Shown one piece after another: positions 16,598 through 25,101 of a DNA stretch of 64,000 nt. The translations under genes and the position numbers were made by a program. This DNA comes from Planotetraspora phitsanulokensis (GTDB taxonomy: Bacteria; Actinomycetota; Actinomycetes; Streptosporangiales; Streptosporangiaceae), in assembly GCF_016863295.1 (NCBI RefSeq), contig NZ_BOOP01000003.1:1-64000 (forward strand). Direction: 5' to 3'. The notes beneath the pieces are model-generated. The model ran no database searches. It was not told the origin of the DNA and saw only the letters and a list, made by a program, of their open reading frames with translations. Position 1 is the stretch's first letter; every line of letters starts with the position of its first letter.

Positions 16598-17493
16598 CCA
16601 TGGACGTGACCCAGACCAAGGAACGCGAGCGAACCGCCGCGTCCGGAACGCACCGGCGCCTGAACGGCGCGCGGGGGGAGCGGCCCAACTGGCTGGGCGG
16701 TCTCGTGAGCCTGCTGTGGCTGGCAGTAGTGATCATCCCGATCTACTGGATCGTGATCACCAGCTTCAAGGCGCAGAGCAGCTACTACGCGACCAACCCG
16801 CTGGCTCCGCCCACCGAGCCGACCCTGGCCAACTACCGGATGGTCATCGAGTCGGACTTCCCGCTGTACTTCGTGAACAGCCTCATCGTCACCATCGGCG
16901 CGGTCGTCCCGGCGGTCGCGTTCTCGTTCATGGCGGCATACGCCATCGTCCGGGGCAACGCGGGCCGCTTCCTGCGTGGGGTGAACTCGCTCTTCCTCAT
17001 GGGACTGGCCATTCCGCTGCAGGCGACCATCATCCCGGTCTACCTGATCATCATCAGGCTGCACCTGTACGACTCGCTGCTGGGACTGATCCTGCCGTCG
17101 ATCGCGTTCGCGATCCCGCTGTCGGTGCTGGTCCTGTCCAACTTCATCCGCGACGTCCCCAAGGAGCTGTTCGAGTCGATGCGGCTGGACGGCGCGAACG
17201 AGTGGATGACGCTCTGGCGCCTGGCGTTCCCGCTGACCCGGCCGGCCGTCGTGACCGTGACGATCTACAACGCGCTCCAGATCTGGAACGGGTTCCTGCT
17301 GCCGCTGATCCTCACCCAGAGCCCGGACAAGCGCACGCTGCCTTTGGCGCTGTGGACCTTCCAGGGGCAGTACAGCGTGAACGTGCCGGCGGTGCTGGCC
17401 TCGGTCGTCCTCACCACGCTGCCCATCCTGATCCTCTACGTGGTGGGCCGGCGTCAGCTCCTCAGCGGCCTGACCGCGGGGTTCAGCAAGTGA
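16594..17493 (+). CDS. ABC sugar permease (MalG-like)
   Basis: A 299-residue membrane protein with six predicted segments and the loop E-S-M-R-L-D-G-A-N-E (variant EAA motif). The start is GTG 16594 overlapping the previous stop (GTGA); an ATG at 16600 is an alternative. The N-terminal 30 residues are Arg-rich and cytoplasmic. With 14334-16597 it completes the CUT1 importer that presumably feeds the GH3 enzyme. A strong hairpin follows the gene. Confidence 0.92.
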   Translation: MTMDVTQTKERERTAASGTHRRLNGARGERPNWLGGLVSLLWLAVVIIPIYWIVITSFKAQSSYYATNPLAPPTEPTLANYRMVIESDFPLYFVNSLIVTIGAVVPAVAFSFMAAYAIVRGNAGRFLRGVNSLFLMGLAIPLQATIIPVYLIIIRLHLYDSLLGLILPSIAFAIPLSVLVLSNFIRDVPKELFESMRLDGANEWMTLWRLAFPLTRPAVVTVTIYNALQIWNGFLLPLILTQSPDKRTLPLALWTFQGQYSVNVPAVLASVVLTTLPILILYVVGRRQLLSGLTAGFSK

Positions 17494-17591
17494 CCGCTGT
17501 ACGGCCTGCCGTACGGCTCGGCGGCTGCGGGACGTCGGTCGCGAGGGCGCGACGGAGACGACGGCCCGGCGTCGTGTGACGGCGATGAATT

Positions 17592-17638
17592 TCAGGGGGT
17601 GGATCCCAGGCGGCGACGGCCGCCGGTCCACCCCCTGA
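17592..17638. terminator. Strong bidirectional terminator hairpin
   Basis: TCAGGGGGTGGA (17592-17603) and TCCACCCCCTGA (17627-17638) are perfect 12-bp inverted repeats; the loop holds a second stem GGCGGC/GCCGCC. It lies between the importer operon (plus) and the XRE-cupin gene (minus), which converge here. Confidence 0.75.
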
Positions 17639-17644
17639 CCCGTG

Positions 17645-18220
17645 TCACGCGGGCCGGGCACGCAGGTGGGCGCGTTCACCCTGCGGGCCGAAGAGCACGA
17701 GCAGTTCGACGGGGCGGGCGTCGGCGGATCCCAGCCAGTGAGGGACGTGGGTGTCGAACTCGGCCACCTCGCCCGGTTTCAGCACGAGGTCCCGCTCTCC
17801 CAGGAGCAGGCGCAGCCGTCCTTCCAGGACGTAGAGCCACTCGTAGCCCTCATGCGACTTCAGGTCGGGTTCGCCCCCGTCACTCCGCGGCGGGATGACC
17901 AGTTTGAGAGCCTGCATGCCGCCGGCCCTGCGGGACAGCGGCACGAAGGTCATGCCGAGTCGATGCACCGGGCGCAGGTGCACCCGCGGGGCGCCGGTGT
18001 GCGGCGCGCCGACCAACTCGTCGAGCGGGACGCCGTAGGCGTGGGCCAGGGGAAGAAGCAGTTCCAGGTTGGGCCGCCTACTGCCGCCTTCCAGCCGCGA
18101 CAGCGTGCTCTCCGAGATCCCGGTGCTCCGTGACAGCTCCGCCAGCGTGATGCCTCGTTGTCTTCTCAGGTCACGCAGCTTCGGTCCGACGGCCGCCAGC
18201 ACGTCCTTCAGCTCGTCCAT
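17645..18220 (-). CDS. XRE-family regulator with C-terminal cupin domain
   Basis: A 191-residue regulator. Residues about 13-67 form an XRE helix-turn-helix (LRRQRGITLAELSRSTGISE, then STLSRLEGG). Residues about 105-185 form a cupin-2 beta-barrel (EGYEWLYVLEGRLRLLLGE, then HVPHWLGS), which in this family binds a small-molecule effector. Such regulators often control amino acid or polyamine genes, but here the nearest genes are the sugar loci, from which it is separated by a terminator. Its target is not evident. GGTGGG precedes the ATG. Confidence 0.88.
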   Translation of the reverse strand: MDELKDVLAAVGPKLRDLRRQRGITLAELSRSTGISESTLSRLEGGSRRPNLELLLPLAHAYGVPLDELVGAPHTGAPRVHLRPVHRLGMTFVPLSRRAGGMQALKLVIPPRSDGGEPDLKSHEGYEWLYVLEGRLRLLLGERDLVLKPGEVAEFDTHVPHWLGSADARPVELLVLFGPQGERAHLRARPA

Positions 18221-18256
18221 GTCCCACCGCCGAACTCACCCCTGTTAATCCACCGT

Positions 18257-18282
18257 GCCGGACCACCTTGCCGGACCACCTT
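18257..18282. repeat. 13-bp tandem duplication
   Basis: GCCGGACCACCTT occurs twice in tandem (18257-18269, 18270-18282) in the short gap between the XRE-cupin and LacI genes. Probably neutral slippage. Confidence 0.6.
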
Positions 18283-18333
18283 GCCGAAACAGCACGGAGA
18301 ATTGCAAACGGGTGGAGAGACGACCGTGGCCGG

Positions 18334-19359
18334 TCAGTGCAGCGCCGGCGGGGCCGCGGAGTCTCTGATGACCAGACGGCACGGCATGCGGTGGATCCCG
18401 CTGGTGGCCCGTCCTTCGATGGCGGCGAACAGGTGCTGCGCCGCCGTACGGCCCAGCAGTTCGAGGTTCATGTCCATGGTCGTCAGCGGTGGCCGCGTCT
18501 CCTCCGACAACACCTCCCAGTTGTCGTAGCCGACCACCGCGATGTCGTCGGGCACCCGCCGCCCCCGCTCCCGCGCCGCCTCGATCAGCCCCGCCGCGAT
18601 CTGGTCGCTGCCGCAGAAGACGGCGTCCACCTCGGGATCGGCGTTGAGCACGATCTCGGCCGCGTGCCGTCCCCACCGCTGCGACCAGGCCCCGTAGACC
18701 ACGCGGCCTCCGGACAGGGGGAGCCCCGCCGTCTGGAGCGCGGCCAGCGCCCCCTCCGCGCGCTCTCGCGCGGCCGTGTAGTGCGTCGGGCCCGTGACAT
18801 GGGCGATCCTCCGGCGTCCGAGCGCGATCAGATGGCGTACGGCGTCGCCGGAGCCGGCCACGTCGTCGGGGACGAACGACACGTCCGCCGGATCGTCGGA
18901 CGGCGCATAGGCGTAGACGACGGGGATGGGCAGGTCGCGGCTGATTGAGGGCCGCGGGTCGGTGCTCTCCCCCACGACGATCAGGCCGTCCACGCGCCGG
19001 GCGAGCAGCGTGCGCAGGTAGTGCTGCTCGCGGAAGGCATCACCCCGGGCGTCGCACAGCAGCACCGCGGTCTCGCCCGAGCCGAACGCGTCCTCGGCGC
19101 CGAGCATGACGGGGATGCCGAAGCGGCCCACGCTGTCGCTCGTCAGCAACCCCACCGTGCGGGTCTGACCGGTCACCAGGCTGCGGGCCAGCGGGTTGGG
19201 CTGGAAGGACAGCTCACGTGCGGCGGCGAACACCCGGTCCCGGGTTTCCGCGCGCACCTGGCCCCGCCCGTTGAGCGCCTTGGACGCGGTCGCGATCGAC
19301 ACCCCGGCCAGGGCCGCCACGTCGTTGATCGTGACCGCGCGTGGTCGCTCAGGAGGCAT
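18334..19359 (-). CDS. LacI-family regulator A of the arabinoside locus
   Basis: A 341-residue LacI repressor: HTH at residues 10-32 (TINDVAALAGVSIATASKAL) followed by the hinge and a sugar-binding domain (VGYDNWEVLSEETRPPLTT). It is divergent from the importer at 19627. It closely resembles regulator B at 28237 along the whole chain (LLCDARGD, DGLIVVGES, SQRWGRHAA, FCGSDQIA, VGYDNWE), and the recognition helix T-A-S-K-A-L-N-G is identical. A palindrome GAAAACCTTTTC at 19363-19374 overlaps its own ribosome binding site, which implies autoregulation. Confidence 0.92.
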   Translation of the reverse strand: MPPERPRAVTINDVAALAGVSIATASKALNGRGQVRAETRDRVFAAARELSFQPNPLARSLVTGQTRTVGLLTSDSVGRFGIPVMLGAEDAFGSGETAVLLCDARGDAFREQHYLRTLLARRVDGLIVVGESTDPRPSISRDLPIPVVYAYAPSDDPADVSFVPDDVAGSGDAVRHLIALGRRRIAHVTGPTHYTAARERAEGALAALQTAGLPLSGGRVVYGAWSQRWGRHAAEIVLNADPEVDAVFCGSDQIAAGLIEAARERGRRVPDDIAVVGYDNWEVLSEETRPPLTTMDMNLELLGRTAAQHLFAAIEGRATSGIHRMPCRLVIRDSAAPPALH

Positions 19360-19362
19360 TGT

Positions 19363-19374
19363 GAAAACCTTTTC
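19363..19374. promoter_or_regulatory. LacI operator copy 1 (lacI-A leader)
   Basis: GAAAACCTTTTC, a perfect 5-bp-arm palindrome around CC, lies 4-15 nt upstream of the lacI-A ATG and covers its purine-rich Shine-Dalgarno sequence. It matches the motif found at four other places in this locus. Confidence 0.7.
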
Positions 19375-19473
19375 CTCAGGAACATCACTGTCGCCAGAGA
19401 GCTCGATCTACCGTTCACGCAGACCATAACGGTCGTTCCGACATCACGGCAACCAGCGGCGCCGCCGCGCCCA

Positions 19474-19502
19474 TTGACAGCGCATCAGATGACGTTTACG
19501 TT
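19474..19502 (+). promoter_or_regulatory. Promoter of the second ABC importer operon
   Basis: TTGACA (19474-19479), a 17-bp spacer and TACGTT (19497-19502) form a sigma-70-type promoter. The operator copy at 19506-19517 begins 4 nt after the -10 box, where a repressor would block open-complex formation. Confidence 0.7.
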
Positions 19503-19505
19503 TCC

Positions 19506-19517
19506 GAAAACCTTTTA
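19506..19517. promoter_or_regulatory. LacI operator copy 2 (importer promoter)
   Basis: GAAAACCTTTTA overlaps the predicted transcription start of the importer operon. One arm deviates at its outer base from GAAAA-CC-TTTTC. Confidence 0.65.
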
Positions 19518-19626
19518 TTTTGCTTCACACCGGTGAGATCGCAAGCAGTTGCTTGGTTGGGGCGCGAACACCGGGCATCGGCCGCCGTGACGGACGGCAA
19601 CCCCCCAGAAGTGCAAGGAGCAGGAC

Positions 19627-20901
19627 ATGGCAAAAAGGTTTTCGGCGGCGATAGCCGCTGGGCTCTTGGTGACAGCGCTGGCCGCCTGTGGCGGCGACAA
19701 GACGGAGGGCGGTGCGTCCGGCGCCCCCGACAGCGGGACGACGATCACGATGTGGACCCGCGCGGCCACACAGGCCCAGAGCCAGCGGCTCGTGGACGCC
19801 TACAACAAGACCCACAAGAACCAGGTCAAGCTGACCGTGATCCCGATCGACAACTACCAGCCGCGCATCGCCGCCGCGGCCGGCGCCGGGCAGCTCCCCG
19901 ACATCTTCGCCGCCGACGTGATCTTCGTGCCGAACTACACGTCGCAGGGGCTGTACCTGGACATCACCGACCGGATCGCGAAGCTGCCCTTCAAGGACTC
20001 GCTCGCCGCCTCGCACATGAAGCTCGGGACGTACGAGAACCGGATGTACACCCTTCCGCACACCCTCGACCTGTCGGTGTGGTTCTGGAACAAGGATCTC
20101 TACGAGAAGGCCGGGCTCGACCCGGAGAAGGGCCCGACGACCCTCAAGGAGTTCGCCGCCCAGGCGACCACGGTCCAGGAGAAGCTCGGCAAGGACGGCA
20201 AGGTCCACGGCACCTTCTTCGGCGGCAACTGCGGCGGCTGCTACGTCTTCACCTTCTGGCCTTCGGTCTGGGCGGCCGGCGGCCAGGTCATGAACGAGCA
20301 GGGCACCAAGTCGCTGGTGAACCAGCCGCCGATGACCGACGTCTTCAAGATCTACAAGGACCTGTACGACAAGGGCATCAGCGGGCCGACCACGAAGGAG
20401 GAGCAGGGGGCGACCTGGACGGGCTTCTTCCCCAAGGGGGAGATCGGCGTGATGCCCATGCCGTCCACGACGCTCGGCTCCATGCCGGCTGACATGAAGA
20501 TCGGCGTCGCCCCGATCGCCGGGCCCGACGGCGGCCAGTCCACGTTCGTCGGCGGCGACTCGATCGGCATCTCCGCCACCACCAAGAACGCGGACGCGGC
20601 CTGGGACTTCCTGTCCTGGACGGTCGGCGACGAGGCCCAGGTCGAGGTCCTCGCCAAGAACAAGGACGTGCTGGCCAGGACCGACCTCGCCAGCAACAAG
20701 TACTCCGCGGCCGACCCCAGGGTGGTCCTGATCAACTCCCTGGTCGCCAAGGGGCAGACGCCGTACGCCCTGCGCTTCGGCCAGACCTTCAACGACCCCC
20801 AGGGTCCGTGGCTGCGCTTCGCGCGGGAGGCCGTCTTCGGTGACCCCGCCAAGCTGGCCGAGCTCAACGTCGCCGTCGACAAGTCGCTCGCCCAGTCATG
20901 A
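19627..20901 (+). CDS. ABC importer sugar-binding lipoprotein (arabinoside locus)
   Basis: This 424-residue protein has a lipoprotein signal peptide (MAKRFSAAIAAGLLVTALAA then C21) and a family 1 extracellular solute-binding domain. The pattern of Trp/Tyr-rich segments (FTFWPSVWAAGGQV, TWTGFFPKGEIG) is that of an oligosaccharide-binding CUT1 protein. AAGGAG lies just upstream of the ATG. Codons 2-6 coincide with a copy of the LacI operator motif (19632-19643). It is the first gene of an operon with two permeases and GH127; the following permease ATG overlaps its stop codon (ATGA). No ATPase gene is nearby. Confidence 0.93.
   Translation: MAKRFSAAIAAGLLVTALAACGGDKTEGGASGAPDSGTTITMWTRAATQAQSQRLVDAYNKTHKNQVKLTVIPIDNYQPRIAAAAGAGQLPDIFAADVIFVPNYTSQGLYLDITDRIAKLPFKDSLAASHMKLGTYENRMYTLPHTLDLSVWFWNKDLYEKAGLDPEKGPTTLKEFAAQATTVQEKLGKDGKVHGTFFGGNCGGCYVFTFWPSVWAAGGQVMNEQGTKSLVNQPPMTDVFKIYKDLYDKGISGPTTKEEQGATWTGFFPKGEIGVMPMPSTTLGSMPADMKIGVAPIAGPDGGQSTFVGGDSIGISATTKNADAAWDFLSWTVGDEAQVEVLAKNKDVLARTDLASNKYSAADPRVVLINSLVAKGQTPYALRFGQTFNDPQGPWLRFAREAVFGDPAKLAELNVAVDKSLAQS
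19632..19643. promoter_or_regulatory. LacI operator copy 3 (inside the binding-protein gene start)
   Basis: AAAAAGGTTTTC followed by GG overlaps codons 2-6 of the binding protein, 126 bp downstream of copy 2. The spacing would allow looping or a roadblock. Because the same bases encode Lys-Arg-Phe of a signal peptide, coincidence cannot be excluded. Confidence 0.5.
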
Positions 20902-21815
20902 CGCGACTCGCCTCGCCCCGCGCGGGCCGTGACCTCGACGAGGTCGCGGCCCGCGCGGCCCACGCCCGTGGCCGTCCCCGCTCCCGCAAGTACATCGGGC
21001 TGCTCTACGCGGCTCCGACCGCCCTCATCGTCGGAGTGCTGTTCCTCGCCCCGCTCGCGCTCGTCGTCTGGATGTCGCTGAACAAGTGGCCGCTGCTGGG
21101 CCAGGCGAGGTTCAACGCCCCGGACAACTACACCAAGATCTCCGACGACCCGTTGTTCGTGGACTCGGTGTGGTTCACGCTGAAGTACACCGTGATCATC
21201 ACGGTCCTGCTGTCGGCGGTCGCGCTCGGCCTGGCCCTGCTCGTGCAGAACCGCCGGCCGGGGGTCGCCTTCTTCCGCACGGCCTTCTTCCTCCCGGGCG
21301 CGGTCGGATTCGCGGCGGCCTCCCTGCTGTTCTACGGCATGCTCAATCCGGACTTCGGACCGCTCGGGTTCATGGACGTGAAGTGGATCGGCACGCCGAA
21401 CATGGCGCTGTTCTCCACCATCGCGCTGGTCCTGTGGCGGTTCGCCGGGTTCAACATGCTGATCCTGCTCACCGGCCTGCAGGCGATCCCGGTCCAGGTC
21501 TACGAGGCGGCCAGGACCGACGGCGCCACCAGGTGGCAGACCTTCACCAAGATCACCCTGCCCCTGCTGCGCCCCACGATCGCGCTGATGCTGATCCTGA
21601 GCATCACCGGCTCGCTGCTGGCCTTCGACCAGTTCTTCATCTTCACCAACGGCGGCCCCGACAACAGCACGGTGTCGATGGTCATGGTCATCTACCGCAA
21701 CGCGTTCTTCCGCTTCGACCTCGGCGGAGCCGCGGCGCTGTCCGTCGTGCTGCTGGCGGCACTGGTCGCGCTGAACGCCCTGCAGTTGCGGGTCCTCAGG
21801 GGAGGCGACAAATGA
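20898..21815 (+). CDS. ABC sugar permease (MalF-like, arabinoside locus)
   Basis: A 305-residue membrane protein with six predicted segments and the EAA loop E-A-A-R-T-D-G-A-T. Its ATG overlaps the binding-protein stop (ATGA) and its own stop overlaps the next permease ATG, so the genes are translationally coupled. The first 30 residues are Arg/Ala-rich and cytoplasmic. It forms the channel of the CUT1 importer with the gene at 21812. Confidence 0.93.
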   Translation: MTRLASPRAGRDLDEVAARAAHARGRPRSRKYIGLLYAAPTALIVGVLFLAPLALVVWMSLNKWPLLGQARFNAPDNYTKISDDPLFVDSVWFTLKYTVIITVLLSAVALGLALLVQNRRPGVAFFRTAFFLPGAVGFAAASLLFYGMLNPDFGPLGFMDVKWIGTPNMALFSTIALVLWRFAGFNMLILLTGLQAIPVQVYEAARTDGATRWQTFTKITLPLLRPTIALMLILSITGSLLAFDQFFIFTNGGPDNSTVSMVMVIYRNAFFRFDLGGAAALSVVLLAALVALNALQLRVLRGGDK

Positions 21816-22618
21816 GGCGCACCGGCTCGTATTCCGCCACGTCGGCGCTCGCCGTGCTGTTCCTGTTCCCGCTGGTCTGGAGTGGGTGGTCGTCCCTGAA
21901 GGGGCAGCCGGGCAGCGGCCAGACCAACGGGTACGGCTTCGGCAACTACTCGAGGATGGCCGGCTTCGGCGAGGGCCTGACCTCCTATCTGACCAACAGC
22001 CTGCTGGTGTCCACGATGACGGTCGCGGGGACGCTGGTGGTCTCGGCGCTGGGCGGCTACGCCTTCGCCAGGTTCGCCTTCCCCGGCAAGAACCTGCTGT
22101 TCCTGGCGACGCTCGCCATCCTCATGGTTCCGTACGCGACGATCCTCATCCCGCTCTACGTGCTGCTGGGCAAGATCGGCCTGCAGAACTCCCTGGTCGG
22201 GCTCAGCCTCGTCTTCGTCATGTTCCAGCTGCCGTTCGCGCTCTACATGATGCGCAACTCGTTCGAGGCGGTGCCGCGGGAGCTGGACGAGTCGGCGCTG
22301 GTCGACGGATGCGGCACGTTCCGCGCCTTCACCCTGATCCTTCTCCCTGCGGTCCGGCCTGGTCTGGTCACCGTCGGGCTGTTCGCCTTCCTCGCTTCGT
22401 GGAACGACTTCCTCGCCCCGCTGATCCTGCTCAACGACGGGGCCAGCTTCCCGCTCCCGGTCGCCGTCTGGAGCATGACGCAGCGCACGTTCGGGGCGAT
22501 CGACTACGGGATGCTCGAAGCCGGGGTCATGGTCATGGCCATTCCCTGTCTGCTCCTGTTCATCGTGCTTCAGCGCTACTACGTGCGCGGATTCATGTCA
22601 GGCGCGCTGCGCGGCTAG
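21812..22618 (+). CDS. ABC sugar permease (MalG-like, arabinoside locus)
   Basis: A 268-residue membrane protein with six predicted segments; the EAA-equivalent loop reads E-L-D-E-S-A-L-V-D-G-C-G. It starts at ATG 21812, overlapping the previous stop by 4 nt with GGGGAGG upstream; the much longer open frame around it is a shadow of the preceding gene. It is slightly shorter at the N-terminus than the usual 280-300 residues. GH127 follows after 38 nt. Confidence 0.92.
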   Translation: MRRTGSYSATSALAVLFLFPLVWSGWSSLKGQPGSGQTNGYGFGNYSRMAGFGEGLTSYLTNSLLVSTMTVAGTLVVSALGGYAFARFAFPGKNLLFLATLAILMVPYATILIPLYVLLGKIGLQNSLVGLSLVFVMFQLPFALYMMRNSFEAVPRELDESALVDGCGTFRAFTLILLPAVRPGLVTVGLFAFLASWNDFLAPLILLNDGASFPLPVAVWSMTQRTFGAIDYGMLEAGVMVMAIPCLLLFIVLQRYYVRGFMSGALRG

Positions 22619-22656
22619 CGGCTTCCCTTCGCATGAGAACTCTGAAAAGGACAAAT

Positions 22657-24624
22657 GTGACTGGCATCGTCGAAAGACACACCTCCCCTGTCGCCCCCGT
22701 CGTCCCGCGCGGCGGGGTGTTCACCCCGCTCGGTCTTGATGAATCACGTCTCGCCGGAGGATTCTGGGGGGAGCGCCAGGAACTCAACCACGACGCGATC
22801 ATCCCGCACGCGCTCCACTGGCTGGAGCGTGCGGGCTGGGCGGGGAACTTCGACGACGCCGCCTCCGGCCGGCCGTACGAGCATCGGGGCATGCAGTTCG
22901 CCGACTCCGAGATCTACAAGATCATCGAGGCGATCTCCTGGGATCGGGCGCGTAACGGCCCGTCGGCGGACCTCGACGCCGGCCTCGACACCGCGCTCGA
23001 CGGGCTCGACGCCGCGCTCGACGGGCTCGTCGACCGGCTGGCGGCGGCGCAGGACGCCGACGGCTACCTGCACACGCAGTTCGGCCGGGCCTGGCAGCGC
23101 CCCCGGTACTCGGACCTCTCCTGGGGGCACGAGCTCTACTGTTTCGGCCATCTTCTGCAGTCGGCGGTCGCCAACGCGCGGGCGGGCGCCAACGCCAAAT
23201 ACCTGCAGGTGGCAAGGGCGGTGGCCGACCACGTCTGCGTGATGTTCGGGGAGAACGGGCTGCGCACGGTGTGCGGCCACGCCGAGATCGAGCTCGGCCT
23301 GGTCGAGCTCTACCGGCTCACCGGTGAGCGCCGTTACCTGGACCAGGCGGCGCTGTTCATCGAACGGCGCGGCGCTGGAACGCTCCCCCGCATCGAGTAC
23401 GGCAGCGCCTACGCGCAGGACGACATGCCGGTTCGCGAGGCCACCGTGCTGCGCGGCCACGTCGTGCGGGCCCTCTACCTGGCGGCGGGCGCCACGGACG
23501 TCGCCGTGGAGACCGGCGACACCGAGCTGCTGCACGTTCTCGAGACCCAGTGGGCCAACACCGTCGCGACCCGCAGCTACGTCACGGGCGGCATGGGATC
23601 CCACCACAACGACGAGGCGTTCGGCCTCGACTACGTCCTGCCTCCCGACCGTTCCTATTGCGAGACGTGCGCGGGCGTCGCCTCCATCATGTTCAGCTGG
23701 CGGCTGCTGCTGGCCACCGGGAAGAGCCGGTACGCCGATCTGATCGAGCGCACTTTGTACAACGTCCTCGCGGCGTCGCCCGCACGTGACGGCCGGTCCT
23801 TCTTCTACGCCAACACGCTGCACCAGCGCTCGGTGAGCGTTCCGGCGCCGGTCAACGCCGACGGCCTGTGCCTGAGAGGCGCGAGCAGCCGGCGCGAGGC
23901 GTGGTTCGAGGCGTCCTGCTGCCCCACCAACCTGGCCAGGACGCTGGCGAGCCTCGGCGCGCTCTGGGCGACCAAGGACGCCGAGGGCGTGCAGGTCCAC
24001 CAGTACGGCGGCGCGTCGGTCGACACGGTCCTCGCGGACGGCCGGCGGGTCAGCCTCGACGTGGAGACCGAGTACCCCCACGAGGGCACGATCAGGATCA
24101 CGATCCGGGAGTCCCCGGGCACCCCGTGGACGCTCTCGCTGCGCGTCCCCTCGTGGGCGGACGGCGCGAGCGCGTCGGTGAACGGGTCCGTGGAGGCGGC
24201 CGCGCCGGGTGTCTTCTCGGTCACCAGGGTGTTCGTCCCGGGGGACACGATCACGCTGGAGTTGCCGATCGAGGCGCGGTTCGTCTTCCCGCACCCCCGC
24301 GTCGACGCGGTCAGGGGCTGCGTCGCGGTTCAGCGCGGCCCCGTCGTCCACGCCCTTGAGTCGGTCGACCTGCCCGGTGGCTGGAGCACGGAGTCGGCGG
24401 TCGTCGACGTGTCGAAGCCGCCCCGGTCGGATCAGGACGGCGTGCATGTGCACCTCTCCTCGAGGGATGAGGCCGCGTGGGAGCTTCCGTACACGGCCGA
24501 TGCCGCGGACGCCGCCCCCCGCCTCGCCGCCTCGGCCGAGGTGCCGCTGACGCCGTACTACGACTGGGCGAACAGGGGCCCCTCGACCATGCGCGTCTGG
24601 ATCCCCGCGAGCACGGCCGAGTGA
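22657..24624 (+). CDS. GH127 beta-L-arabinofuranosidase
   Basis: At 655 residues this matches the characterised Bifidobacterium enzyme HypBA1 (658 residues) in length and active-site layout. The GH127 residues are all present: E320 (S-H-H-N-D-E, acid/base), E336 and C338 in C-E-T-C, and C421-C422 in S-C-C-P-T-N, where HypBA1 uses a zinc-bound cysteine (C417) as nucleophile. No signal peptide, so it acts on imported oligosaccharides. I choose GTG 22657 because AAAAGG lies 6 nt upstream; an ATG at 22633 in the same frame has no ribosome binding site. Last gene of the importer operon, followed by a strong hairpin. It should release L-arabinose from beta-L-arabinosides such as those on plant hydroxyproline-rich glycoproteins. 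Confidence 0.93.
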   Translation: MTGIVERHTSPVAPVVPRGGVFTPLGLDESRLAGGFWGERQELNHDAIIPHALHWLERAGWAGNFDDAASGRPYEHRGMQFADSEIYKIIEAISWDRARNGPSADLDAGLDTALDGLDAALDGLVDRLAAAQDADGYLHTQFGRAWQRPRYSDLSWGHELYCFGHLLQSAVANARAGANAKYLQVARAVADHVCVMFGENGLRTVCGHAEIELGLVELYRLTGERRYLDQAALFIERRGAGTLPRIEYGSAYAQDDMPVREATVLRGHVVRALYLAAGATDVAVETGDTELLHVLETQWANTVATRSYVTGGMGSHHNDEAFGLDYVLPPDRSYCETCAGVASIMFSWRLLLATGKSRYADLIERTLYNVLAASPARDGRSFFYANTLHQRSVSVPAPVNADGLCLRGASSRREAWFEASCCPTNLARTLASLGALWATKDAEGVQVHQYGGASVDTVLADGRRVSLDVETEYPHEGTIRITIRESPGTPWTLSLRVPSWADGASASVNGSVEAAAPGVFSVTRVFVPGDTITLELPIEARFVFPHPRVDAVRGCVAVQRGPVVHALESVDLPGGWSTESAVVDVSKPPRSDQDGVHVHLSSRDEAAWELPYTADAADAAPRLAASAEVPLTPYYDWANRGPSTMRVWIPASTAE

Positions 24625-24632
24625 TCGGTCAC

Positions 24633-24689
24633 ACCGGCCGGGGGTCGCGATGGCGTGAGACGTGCGCCATCGCGGATTGAGCGGCCGGT
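24633..24689 (+). terminator. Terminator after GH127
   Basis: The core stem CGCGATGGCG (24646-24655) / CGCCATCGCG (24665-24674) is perfect with a 9-nt loop. It is extended by an outer stem ACCGGCCG (24633-24640) / CGGCCGGT (24682-24689). It begins 9 nt after the GH127 stop. Confidence 0.75.
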
Positions 24690-25051
24690 CTCCGTGAGCC
24701 GCGGTGACAGGTCACTTGCGCAGCCTGTCGCGCACGGTTCGCGGATCGACCGGCCCGGGGCCCGGGGCCGGGTTCGCCTTTCGAACCCGCCCCGGGCCGC
24801 CGTCCGTCCGGGATTCGGACCCTCTGGGAAGGACTTCCGCGTGCGCGCCGGCAGGCGCATCGCGGCGAACCCTGCCTGCTCCGGCGTCCTCGGCTTCCGT
24901 TTCACGGCCGACATGCCGGGTCACCACGCCTGACGACACGAAAGTGATCTCGCACGGGCCTGGGCTCGCTACCCATGCTCCAGCGCAGCGCGCTCGACGT
25001 CTCGCGCGCCGCCGCTCAGCTCGGCTGGAAGGCGGATAGCGGGGACCGCAA
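24690..25051. other. Intergenic stretch between convergent transcription units
   Basis: These 362 bases separate the GH127 terminator from the terminator of the secreted enzyme. Short open frames on both strands are Arg/Pro/Gly-rich and match no family. I see no promoter or repeat of note. Confidence 0.5.
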
Positions 25052-25079
25052 TGGCGGAGGAGGGGGACCTCCTCCGCCA
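25052..25079 (-). terminator. Terminator after the secreted glycosidase gene
   Basis: TGGCGGAGGAGG (25052-25063) and CCTCCTCCGCCA (25068-25079) form a perfect 12-bp stem with a 4-nt loop, 22 nt downstream of the stop of the minus-strand gene at 25102. Confidence 0.75.
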
Positions 25080-25101
25080 CGGGGGTCGGACCGCCGTCAC
25101 C